Assembly (NCBI GenBank): GCA_910578385.1
Contig: CAJTQV010000025.1
Location: 1 to 43,720, forward strand
Length of the DNA stretch: 43,720 nt
Source of the DNA: an uncultured Muribaculaceae bacterium
GTDB lineage: Bacteria; Bacteroidota; Bacteroidia; Bacteroidales; Muribaculaceae
Direction of reading: 5' to 3'
The first letter of the stretch is position 1; every line of letters starts with the position of its first letter. The notes beneath the pieces were generated by a model that was given only the letters and a program-made list of their open reading frames with translations, was not told the origin of the DNA and searched no databases. Positions 24,607 to 31,302 of the stretch are shown in pieces. A program made the position numbers and the translations under genes.

Positions 24607-25833
24607 TTATTGTTTGACTTTCCTGATGATTAACGCACTGTTGGTGCCACCGAACCCGAAGGAGTTCGAGAGCACGATGTCAAGCGGCATGTCAACCCTC
24701 TCGCGGGCGATGTTGAGCCGTGCCGCCGCCTCGTCGGGTTCCTCAAGGTTGATGTTGGGGGCCACGAAGCCGTCGCGCATCATGAGCGTGCTGTAGACAA
24801 TCTCGCTCGCGCCGGCCATCCAGCACTCATGCCCGGTCATCGACTTGGTTGAGCTGATAAGGGCTTTCCTGCCGTTGAAGAGACGGTCGAGGGCAAGAGC
24901 CTCGTACATGTCACCCTGCGGAGTGGAAGTGGCGTGGGCGTTGATGTAGTCGATATCGTCGGCCGTCACCCCGGCGTCGTCCATGGCGCGTGTCATCGCT
25001 ATTACCGAACCGTCATCGCTCGGCTGCGAGATGCCCCCGCCGTTGGAGGAGAATCCGTAACCGACAACCTCGGCGAGAATGTCGACACCGCGTGCCACGG
25101 CGTGGTCATACTCCTCAAGGACAAGCGCGGCCGCCCCACCGCTCGGTATCAGACCGTCGTGGTTGCGGTCGAAGGGACGCGAGGCTTTTGTCGGCTCATC
25201 CATACGCACCGAGAAGGCACTCAGTGCGTCGAAAGTGGCCATCGAGTAGTAATTCGTTTCCTGGGCGCCACCTGCCAGAACCATGTCCTGCAAGCCCAAC
25301 TTTATGAGCATGTAGGCTATTCCGATGGAGTGGGAGCCGCTGGCACAGGCCGCGCTGATGGTGAAGTTAACACCTTTCAGGTGAAAGATGGTGCTGAGGT
25401 TCATGTTGACCGTCGAGTTCATCGACTGGAAAATGAGTCCCGAGCCGAGCAGGGCCGAGTCATGTTTCTCATCCATGATTTTCGATGCCTCGATAACCGG
25501 CTTGGCCGATGAGTCGTTGCCGAAAATGACACCGACCTCATTCTCGCGAAGATAGTCGTCAGAGACCTTGGCCTCTTCGAAAGCCTCCTTTGCCGCAATG
25601 TAGGCATATTCAGCCTCTTCAGAAAGACCCACGCGCAGACGGCGGTCTATGACACCCTTGAGCTTCGGACGCTCAACGATGCCGGTGAGTCCGGACCGGT
25701 AACCATATTCCAGACGTTCGGCCTCAAGACCGATTCCGGAACGTCCGTTATAGAGAGCGTCGCGGACCTCCTCCTTGTTTTTTCCGAGACAGGACCATAT
25801 GCCCATCCCTGTAATAACCACGCGTCTGTTCAT
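24607..25833 (-). CDS. Beta-ketoacyl-ACP synthase (FabF/FabB-like)
   Basis: Ketosynthase of 408 aa with a full triad: Cys163 in ISAACASGS, His300 in INAHATSTP and His335 in MTGHE, with Lys330. It is close to primary-metabolism FabF/FabB and sits directly after fabG with an ATGA overlap, so it probably performs the main chain elongation together with that reductase. The length is normal and no defects were seen. Confidence 0.91.
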   Translation of the reverse strand: MNRRVVITGMGIWSCLGKNKEEVRDALYNGRSGIGLEAERLEYGYRSGLTGIVERPKLKGVIDRRLRVGLSEEAEYAYIAAKEAFEEAKVSDDYLRENEVGVIFGNDSSAKPVIEASKIMDEKHDSALLGSGLIFQSMNSTVNMNLSTIFHLKGVNFTISAACASGSHSIGIAYMLIKLGLQDMVLAGGAQETNYYSMATFDALSAFSVRMDEPTKASRPFDRNHDGLIPSGGAAALVLEEYDHAVARGVDILAEVVGYGFSSNGGGISQPSDDGSVIAMTRAMDDAGVTADDIDYINAHATSTPQGDMYEALALDRLFNGRKALISSTKSMTGHECWMAGASEIVYSTLMMRDGFVAPNINLEEPDEAAARLNIARERVDMPLDIVLSNSFGFGGTNSALIIRKVKQ

Positions 25834-26558
25834 GTGTAGAGTCCTCCGTTGATTGATATTGTCTGGCCGGTGATATAGGCGGAGTCTTCCGAGGCGAGGA
25901 AAGCCACAAGGGCGGCCACCTCGTCGGCCTCGCCGAAGCGACCGGCGGGTACGAGCTTTTTCAGATTCTCTTCATCGAGGTCCTTGGTCATGTCCGACCT
26001 GATGAAGCCGGGAGCCACGGCATTGACCGTCACTTTCCGTGGAGCCACTTCCTGGGCAAGGGCCTTTGTCGCTCCAATCAGAGCGGCCTTGGCGGCTGAA
26101 TAGTTGGCCTGACCGGGCAGACCTTTGAGTCCGGAGAGCGACGTGACGTTGATTATGCGACCGTAACGCTTGGTCAGCATACCTTTCAGCACGCGGCGTG
26201 TAACGAAGAAGAAGCCGTCGAGCGTGGTGTCTATCACGCGCTTCCACTGGTCGGTCTGCATGAATATGAGCAGATTGTCCTCGCGGATTCCGGCATTGTT
26301 GACAAGCACGGTTATCCGGTCGTCGGGGTGTTCCGTCTCCCAACGCTCCACGGCGGCATCGACCGCCTCTTCCGAACTGACGTCGAAGGGCAGCAGCTCT
26401 GCGACACCTCCGGCAGCCTCGATATCGTCGGCCACGGCACGTGCCGCCTGCTCATTGGAGCGGTAGTTGATGATGATGGAGAGTCCCTGGGCGGAGAGTC
26501 TCTTGCAAATGGCCGCGCCTATTCCGCGCGAACCTCCGGTGACCAAAGCGTAGTCCAT
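25830..26558 (-). CDS. fabG: 3-oxoacyl-ACP reductase, FabG-like
   Basis: Short-chain dehydrogenase of 242 aa. The start at 26558 (MDYALVTGG) places the NADPH motif TGGSRGIG at 7-14; a longer frame to 26651 runs inside the ammonia-lyase gene and is not credible. Catalytic Ser140, Tyr153 and Lys157 are present, as is NNAG at 87-90. It would reduce each 3-oxoacyl-ACP to the 3-hydroxy form before dehydration. The start shares one base with the upstream stop (TAATG) and the end overlaps the ketosynthase start (ATGA). It is a pathway copy by context rather than the housekeeping gene. Confidence 0.9.
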   Translation of the reverse strand: MDYALVTGGSRGIGAAICKRLSAQGLSIIINYRSNEQAARAVADDIEAAGGVAELLPFDVSSEEAVDAAVERWETEHPDDRITVLVNNAGIREDNLLIFMQTDQWKRVIDTTLDGFFFVTRRVLKGMLTKRYGRIINVTSLSGLKGLPGQANYSAAKAALIGATKALAQEVAPRKVTVNAVAPGFIRSDMTKDLDEENLKKLVPAGRFGEADEVAALVAFLASEDSAYITGQTISINGGLYT

Positions 26559-28078
26559 TATTTCAGATACTCGATGATGTTTGTTCTTAGATATTTTTCG
26601 GTCGCGGCAATCTCTTCGTGGAATGGATGGTCCTCGATGAATTTGGGGCATATCTCGCGGATTGCCCCGTATTGCTCACGTGTGCGGGGGGAGAGTTTGT
26701 CGGCGATTCCCAGGCAGTCGGTGGCCTGTGCGAGCGCGATGTAGAGAATCGACATGACCTGATAGGCGTTGTCGATGACGCGCCGGCAGAGCAGGGCGCT
26801 GTTCGTACCCATGCTCACTATGTCCTGGTTGTCGTTGTTGTTGGGTATGCTGTGCACGTAATTGGGCATTGCCAGTGTCTGGCATTCGGCTGTGGTCGAG
26901 GTGGCCGTGAACTGACATGCCTGCATTCCGTAGTTGAGACCCAACGTCCCGAGGTTGAGGAACGGCGGTAGAATGCCGTTTATGCGGTCGTGGAAGAGAT
27001 AGTTGAGCTGACGTTCGGCGGTCATGGCCACGCGCACCATGGCAATCTTGACCTTGTCCTCCTCAAGCGAGATGTAGTCGCCGTGGAAGTTGCCGCCGTG
27101 GTAGATGTTACGGGTGGTGTAATCCACAATCGGGTTGTCGCACGCCGAGTTGATCTCGTTTTCAAGTACCTCGGCCGCATTGCGCAGCGTGTCGTAGACC
27201 GGGCCGTAGATCTGGGGGATGCAACGGAGTGAATAGTATGCCTGCACCTTGTGCTCGAAATACATATCCTTGTTCTTCTCCGGATTGTAGAGCTCATGCT
27301 CGCGCTTCTGGAGATGACGGCTCCCTTCGCTCACCTCGCGGAGCCAGCGGGCTATGACCTGCTGGCCGGGCTGACGGCGGCAGATGTTCTCCTCGACCGA
27401 CATGTAGTCGTCGAACGAATCGGCAATCTCGTTGATCCATGCTCCGGCGATTGTGGCGTATTTCAGCAGGTTCTCCGCGTAATACTGGTTCACGATCGAG
27501 ATGCCGGTCATGACCGATGTGCCGTTGGTCACGGAGAGACCCTCGCGCACGCGGATGCCCATGGGGGTGAGACCCTCTGCCTCCATCACGCCGGCCGTGT
27601 CGCGCCACTCACCTTTATAATGCACCTTCCCCTCGCCTATAAGACAGAGGGCGATGTGGGCAAGTTGCACAAGGTCGCCGCTCGCGCCGACACTGCCATG
27701 CTGCGGTATGAATGGATATATCTCACGGTTCACGAACTCCTGCAACAGTTTTATGACCTCGGTACTTATGCCCGACCGGGCCTGAAGGAAAGTGCCGATA
27801 CGGGCCACCATGGCCGAGCGTACCTCAACGTCGGAGAGTGGTTCGCCCGCGCCGGTCGAATGGCTGCGTATGATGTTGTATTGAAGTTCCTTGAGATGAC
27901 TGTCGCTGACGCGCCATTGCGCCATGGGACCGAAACCGGTGTTGATTCCGTAGATTACCTTGTCTTTTGCGAACTCCTTCAAAAATTCATGACATTCAGC
28001 AACCTTGCCCATCTCATCTTCTGAAACAGCCAGCTTTGCACCATGAAACAAAATGTCATATACCGTAGAAAGTTCCAT
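26558..28078 (-). CDS. Aromatic amino acid ammonia-lyase (HAL/PAL/TAL family)
   Basis: MIO-dependent ammonia-lyase of 506 aa. Ala132-Ser133-Gly134 in GSVGASGD would cyclise to the MIO prosthetic group. The inner-loop Tyr lies in YGINTGFG. As first gene of the polyene cluster it most likely makes cinnamate or 4-coumarate as aryl starter, as tyrosine ammonia-lyase does in flexirubin clusters. However, the substrate-selectivity pair aligns as Ser72-His73 (IIRSHSTG), as in histidine ammonia-lyases, not the His-Leu of Rhodobacter tyrosine ammonia-lyase. Context favours an aromatic substrate; the residues alone leave histidine possible. A -7 promoter element lies upstream at 28133. Confidence 0.88.
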   Translation of the reverse strand: MELSTVYDILFHGAKLAVSEDEMGKVAECHEFLKEFAKDKVIYGINTGFGPMAQWRVSDSHLKELQYNIIRSHSTGAGEPLSDVEVRSAMVARIGTFLQARSGISTEVIKLLQEFVNREIYPFIPQHGSVGASGDLVQLAHIALCLIGEGKVHYKGEWRDTAGVMEAEGLTPMGIRVREGLSVTNGTSVMTGISIVNQYYAENLLKYATIAGAWINEIADSFDDYMSVEENICRRQPGQQVIARWLREVSEGSRHLQKREHELYNPEKNKDMYFEHKVQAYYSLRCIPQIYGPVYDTLRNAAEVLENEINSACDNPIVDYTTRNIYHGGNFHGDYISLEEDKVKIAMVRVAMTAERQLNYLFHDRINGILPPFLNLGTLGLNYGMQACQFTATSTTAECQTLAMPNYVHSIPNNNDNQDIVSMGTNSALLCRRVIDNAYQVMSILYIALAQATDCLGIADKLSPRTREQYGAIREICPKFIEDHPFHEEIAATEKYLRTNIIEYLK

Positions 28079-28102
28079 TATGTCGGTTTTGAGAACGTCT
28101 CA

Positions 28103-28119
28103 ATCTCCTGTATGGAGAT
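28103..28119. promoter_or_regulatory. Inverted repeat in the ammonia-lyase leader
   Basis: ATCTCC and GGAGAT are perfect 6-bp arms around TGTAT, lying between the -7 element and the ammonia-lyase ATG. It could be an operator or a leader hairpin covering an AGGAG-like sequence. It is short, so chance is possible. Confidence 0.35.
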
Positions 28120-28132
28120 GTTATCAGAGGTG

Positions 28133-28140
28133 CAAAGATA
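28133..28140 (-). promoter_or_regulatory. Putative polyene-operon promoter, -7 element
   Basis: On the minus strand this reads TATCTTTG, a match to TAnnTTTG, 55 bases before the ammonia-lyase start. No clear TTTG at -33 is seen, so the promoter may be weak or activator-dependent. The 265-bp gap (28079-28343) also serves the divergent hydrolase gene; no good promoter was found for that direction. Confidence 0.45.
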
Positions 28141-28343
28141 ATGAAAATATCTGATAATTGTTCTATTGAGGTCAATATTTTTACAATTGGAACCGATTTG
28201 TTATGCAGAAAACCGAAAGCGCAAAACGAGTGTTTTAATTTCGGAGCCGATTGCAGTTTTCAGTTACTTGAGATTCCGCCTGTCGGTTCCGGTCAACGAT
28301 TCCAATTCACGATTCAAGATTCCGGTTATAGATTTATATTGCT

Positions 28344-29150
28344 ATGAGGACACTAATAATTCTTTTCAGTTTCATGCTGTGCCTCGTGTTGGCATGCGGG
28401 GCGCGTGTACATGTGCCTCAGATAAGTGATTGTTACGGACGTGGTGAATTCCGCAGCCGGACGGGTGTGGATATACCGTACAGATTGCTGACCCCGGAGG
28501 AGAGTCAGGAGGGGGAGAAGTATCCCTTGGTGTTGTTCCTGCATGGCGCGGGCGAGACCGGCGATGACAACGAGAGCCAGCTGGCAAACGGAGCCTCGGT
28601 CTTTTCGAATCCGGTGAACCGGACGGAGTACCCGGCGTTCGTGGTTTTCCCGCAGTGTGCCAAGCGTTACTGGACATCGGAGATCTCAGACCAGGTTTTT
28701 CTTCCGGGGGCTGCCGTGCCGGAGGAGTCGCCGACCGAGAAGGGAGTCATGGAGCTTGTGGAGAGTCTGGCGGATTCGTTGCCTGTTGACCGCGACCGTA
28801 TCTATATAGTAGGAATTTCGATGGGTGCGATAGGTGCCTATGACCTTGTGTGCCGCTATCCCGACACATTTGCCGCCGCCGTGCCAATATGCGGTGCGGT
28901 GAATGTAGACCGTCTGAAAGATGCGGGAAATGTAAAGTTTCTGATCTTTCACGGTGACAGCGACGACGAGGTGCCCACAATCTGCGGCCGCGAGGCATAC
29001 AGGACGCTGAAAGCCCTCGGCAATGATGCCCGGTATGTCGAGTTTGCCGGCGCGGGTCACGACTGCTGGTCGGCAGCCTTCAACCACCCGGACTTCCTCC
29101 CCTGGCTTTTCTCGCAGAAGAGGTCTCAGGCCCCGTTTCATAAAAAATAG
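28344..29150 (+). CDS. Secreted alpha/beta hydrolase (esterase/peptidase-like)
   Basis: Hydrolase of 268 aa in the phospholipase/carboxylesterase or prolyl-oligopeptidase-like group. A signal peptide ends in VLAC, a possible but atypical lipobox. The oxyanion segment is FLHGAGETGDDN. The nucleophile lies in GISMGAIGA, the acid in GDSDDEVP and the His in GAGHDCWS. It is divergent from the polyene operon and may share its control region. The last residues, from Ala-Pro onward, and the TAG stop are supplied by the end of a mobile element inserted at 29130; without it the frame would have ended at TAG after Ser-Gln. The substrate is unknown; homologues include cell-surface carbohydrate esterases. 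Confidence 0.85.
   Translation: MRTLIILFSFMLCLVLACGARVHVPQISDCYGRGEFRSRTGVDIPYRLLTPEESQEGEKYPLVLFLHGAGETGDDNESQLANGASVFSNPVNRTEYPAFVVFPQCAKRYWTSEISDQVFLPGAAVPEESPTEKGVMELVESLADSLPVDRDRIYIVGISMGAIGAYDLVCRYPDTFAAAVPICGAVNVDRLKDAGNVKFLIFHGDSDDEVPTICGREAYRTLKALGNDARYVEFAGAGHDCWSAAFNHPDFLPWLFSQKRSQAPFHKK
29124..29129. repeat. Left target-site duplication TCTCAG
   Basis: TCTCAG here and at 30324-30329 flank the inverted-repeat element directly on the right and with one extra G on the left, as expected for a 6-bp duplication made on insertion. Confidence 0.6.
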
Positions 29151-29162
29151 CGGTCGCTGGGG
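29131..29162 (+). repeat. Left 32-bp terminal inverted repeat
   Basis: Identical, in reverse orientation, to 30292-30323. It overlaps the final codons and stop of the upstream hydrolase gene. Confidence 0.9.
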
Positions 29163-29320
29163 CGCCTTTGAACATTCCTCAACGATTTCAATCAGACAGC
29201 GCACACCGATTGGATGGTCGTCAATACTGACCACCAAATAACCAAATATAGGAAACAACAACACAGGTTCAGAAATACCGGAGCATGAACCGCTCACAGC
29301 CCCTTATAGCCGCTAAACGA

Positions 29321-29359
29321 AAAATCCCGACTCGCCATGCCGAAGCATGATGAGCCGGG
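29321..29359 (-). terminator. Intrinsic terminator with TTCG loop
   Basis: On the minus strand a GC-rich 15-bp imperfect stem closes on a TTCG tetraloop and is followed by GATTTTTCG. It lies downstream of the dinD fragment in the same direction and probably once terminated dinD. Confidence 0.6.
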
Positions 29360-29408
29360 GAATTTCAACAATTCGGAATCTTCTACAGAGCGTAGAAAAT
29401 TTGGCATT

Positions 29409-29729
29409 CTATATGGGCTTCCTGACGCTGACAATTTTCAGACATGAGTCTCCATTCATCAGGAATGTTAAATTCCATATGTGGGTTGACACGAGTATCA
29501 TTTTCGTGACCTCACGAAAATGATCATCAACGTTGATTCCCTGCGTTCTACATGAGTCCACTGCTCGACCTATTGCGACCAAAAAATTCTCCCATCGAGC
29601 ATAGCCGAGCAATTCTTGAAGTTCACGTGCGAACCAGACTTCAATCTGCTCCTTACCATCTTCGCTCGTTATATATTGTTGGATGCTGTCGAATGACTGC
29701 TTATGTTGGTTTATTCGTTGTAAATCCAT
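29409..29729 (-). pseudogene. DinD-like N-terminal fragment
   Basis: A 106-codon frame whose first 77 residues resemble the start of DNA-damage-inducible protein D: FDSIQQYITSEDGKEQIEVW, ARELQELLGYARWENF, AVDSCRTQGINVDDHFREVTKM. The homology stops near 29499; the rest is unrelated sequence, while full DinD is more than twice as long. The remaining fragment lies inside the inverted-repeat element and is probably non-functional. A retained terminator sits 50 bp beyond. Confidence 0.7.
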
Positions 29730-29782
29730 TGGTGATTGTTTTAGATTGCAAATTTACATATTTTTCTTCGATTATCAACGTG

Positions 29783-30076
29783 TTAGACATTTCCATTCAG
29801 ACCCTCTCGCCCTTTGTATTTCTCAACCAGAGCCAAAGCGCGGGTATTCAGTGGCACGCGGACCACCTGTGGCCTTTCTCCTGCGGTCTTCTGTGGCATG
29901 TACTCTATTGCACCGTTTATGATGCTATCGTGAGTCATCGCCAACAAGTCAGAAACTCGGCATCCGGTAAGGCACTGAAAAATAAAAATATCCCGTTGTG
30001 CCTCCAGCGATACAGTTTCTTCTTTCGGTGGATTGAGGAATAACTCCAACTGGGCAAGGACAAAATCTTTCGTCAC
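29783..30076 (-). pseudogene. Tyrosine recombinase (integrase) internal fragment
   Basis: A 97-codon frame matching the first part of a Bacteroidetes phage-type integrase catalytic domain: SLEAQRDIFIFQCLTGCRVSDLLAMT carries the first catalytic Arg, followed by GAIEYMPQKTAGERP and VPLNTRALALVEKY. The HxxR box and the catalytic Tyr are absent, as are the arm-binding and core-binding domains. It is a remnant truncated at both ends and cannot be active. Confidence 0.75.
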
Positions 30077-30124
30077 ATTCGTTTACAATCCGATTCCTTA
30101 AAGAGTTGGAAATCTTCAGAAATC

Positions 30125-30156
30125 AAAATTTATGTTGCAAAAAATTTATGTTGCAA
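30125..30156. repeat. Tandem duplication of a 16-bp unit
   Basis: AAAATTTATGTTGCAA occurs twice head to tail without mismatch, inside the decayed element. Probably replication slippage. Confidence 0.8.
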
Positions 30157-30220
30157 AAACCAATCCAAACATAGTTATTCTGAAAAGTTACCGCAGACTC
30201 GCATCCTTGGCCGCTTTTTG

Positions 30221-30292
30221 TCCTTGACTTGCAGTCACAACCGAAAGGTTGCTCCTTTCAGTCAAGAACAAAAATCGTCGCAACGCTGCGAC
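30221..30292. repeat. Nested palindromes at inner edge of the right inverted repeat
   Basis: An outer pair CTTGACT (30223-30229) / AGTCAAG (30260-30266) encloses GAAAGG/CCTTTC (30243-30248, 30254-30259) and the alternative AACC-GAAA-GGTT. A separate hairpin GTCGCA-ACGC-TGCGAC (30277-30292) abuts the terminal repeat. No equivalent structure lies inside the left end. This may be a transposase or recombinase recognition end, or a structured RNA. Confidence 0.6.
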
Positions 30293-30323
30293 CCCAGCGA
30301 CCGCTATTTTTTATGAAACGGGG
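30292..30323 (-). repeat. Right 32-bp terminal inverted repeat
   Basis: Exact inverted copy of 29131-29162. It ends two bases before the stop codon of the ChaN-like gene. Confidence 0.9.
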
Positions 30324-30329
30324 TCTCAG
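30324..30329. repeat. Right target-site duplication TCTCAG
   Basis: Second copy of TCTCAG, containing the native stop codon (TGA on the minus strand) of the ChaN-like gene. See 29124-29129. Confidence 0.6.
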
Positions 30330-31225
30330 TAGGAGGTCGGGAAGTCGGTGGGGACGGCTATGTAATAGTCGGCCGCTCCGAGATAGTCGGGGTCGAGGGT
30401 GGTTGTCGTGTCGTCCATGTCGTCGAGACGCACGGTGGTGACGGTAGCGACTGACGTTCCGGGACGGTAGCTGAGCAGGTAGGGTATTATGCCTCCGCGG
30501 CCGTCGGAGTGCATGGTGCCGTTGATGTGCAGGAAGCTGTTTGTGTCGGTCAGGTTGCTGCTGATGAACCATGCCATCGTGGCATCCTTGAGTGCCTGAG
30601 CCTCGGCCAGGTGTTTCAGTTCCTCTGGAGAGCGGCGGCTCAGCATCTGCATCGCTCCGAATTGACCGGAGGCTTCATCCGAGTCGTAGTTGAACTCAAT
30701 CGGCAGCGGTGCTATGTAACGCCTTGCCTCCTCGCTGAAGTCCGCGAGGCATTCCAGCCCGGAGTTGCTCACAGAGTTTGCGTATCGGCGCGGAACATTG
30801 GTAGCCACGAAAGGAATGTTGTTTTCCTTGGCGTAGAAAATCACCGGATAATAGTCGGTGGAATAGTTGGGCCATAGACGCGCCTCGGCCTCGAAACGGT
30901 CATAGCTGATCTTGCGGTTCATGTATTCGTCGAGAATCAGCTGGTTGTCAGCCTCCATCATCTCCTCGCCGATCACGAGCTTGTCGCCATGCACACCATG
31001 AAGCGCACGTGCTATCTCGAACTCCATCCAATGGGCCACCGGACAGTTGTGGTTCTCACCTACAAAGACCGTCTTTGCCCTTGACAGGGAATCAATCATT
31101 TCGGTGAAAGAAACCTCGTGGCCCGAGTTGTCGAATATACGGTAAGCGACAGGATTCTGAGCCGTCGCCGTCGCTGCGCCGAGCGAAACCGCCCCCGCAG
31201 CGAAAATTCCAAAAATCATTCTCAT
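30326..31225 (-). CDS. ChaN-family haem-binding-like protein (DUF399)
   Basis: Secreted protein of 299 aa in the ChaN/cofactor-haem-binding family. A signal peptide covers about 1-22. Family segments are clear: VFVGENHNCPVAHWMEFEIARAL, GEEMMEADNQLILDEYM, VATNVPRRYANSVS, AQALKDATMAWF and HINGTMHSDGRGGIIPYLL. Characterised ChaN binds haem and is iron-regulated in Campylobacter; binding here is inferred. It is the last gene of the SusC/SusD operon. Its native TGA stop lies in a target duplication, so the mobile element downstream left it intact. Confidence 0.85.
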   Translation of the reverse strand: MRMIFGIFAAGAVSLGAATATAQNPVAYRIFDNSGHEVSFTEMIDSLSRAKTVFVGENHNCPVAHWMEFEIARALHGVHGDKLVIGEEMMEADNQLILDEYMNRKISYDRFEAEARLWPNYSTDYYPVIFYAKENNIPFVATNVPRRYANSVSNSGLECLADFSEEARRYIAPLPIEFNYDSDEASGQFGAMQMLSRRSPEELKHLAEAQALKDATMAWFISSNLTDTNSFLHINGTMHSDGRGGIIPYLLSYRPGTSVATVTTVRLDDMDDTTTTLDPDYLGAADYYIAVPTDFPTSY

Positions 31226-31247
31226 AATTCAAAAAATATTAACCCCC

Positions 31248-31302
31248 AATCCTAAACCCTAAACCCTAAAATCTAAAACCTAATGCCTAAAACCTAAAAC
31301 CT
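31248..31302. repeat. Heptamer CCTAAA(A) tandem tract
   Basis: About seven units of CCCTAAA, CCTAAAA and variants fill the gap between the ChaN-like gene and the M16 peptidase gene and enter the latter. The peptidase's last codons (Val-Leu-Gly-Phe-Arg-His) and its TAG stop are made of this repeat. A second tract is at 37106-37148. Confidence 0.88.

Larger units (their letters stand above)
29130..30323. mobile_element. Decayed 1.2-kb element with 32-bp terminal inverted repeats
   Basis: Bases 29131-29162 and 30292-30323 are perfect 32-bp inverted repeats that read CCCCGTTTCATAAAAAATAG from each outer edge. They are flanked by TCTCAG direct repeats. Inside are broken pieces of dinD and of a tyrosine recombinase, a retained terminator, a 16-bp tandem duplication and nested palindromes, but no intact transposase. 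It is therefore non-autonomous or a composite remnant. The element lies between two convergent genes without destroying either. The mobilising family is not recognised. Confidence 0.75.

Noticed and set aside
28141..28429. Two small plus-strand frames between the ammonia-lyase and hydrolase genes
   Set aside because: They overlap the hydrolase start, lack domain evidence, and lie in the promoter region.
28686..29297. Minus-strand frame of 203 codons through the hydrolase 3' end and the left inverted repeat
   Set aside because: Mostly antisense to the hydrolase gene; the part within the element (HPIGVRCLIEIVEE) resembles no family I recognise.
31248..31302. Plant-type telomere sequence
   Set aside because: The heptamer is identical to telomeric repeats, but it is internal, short, degenerate and flanked by bacterial genes. 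It is a tandem repeat, not a chromosome end.
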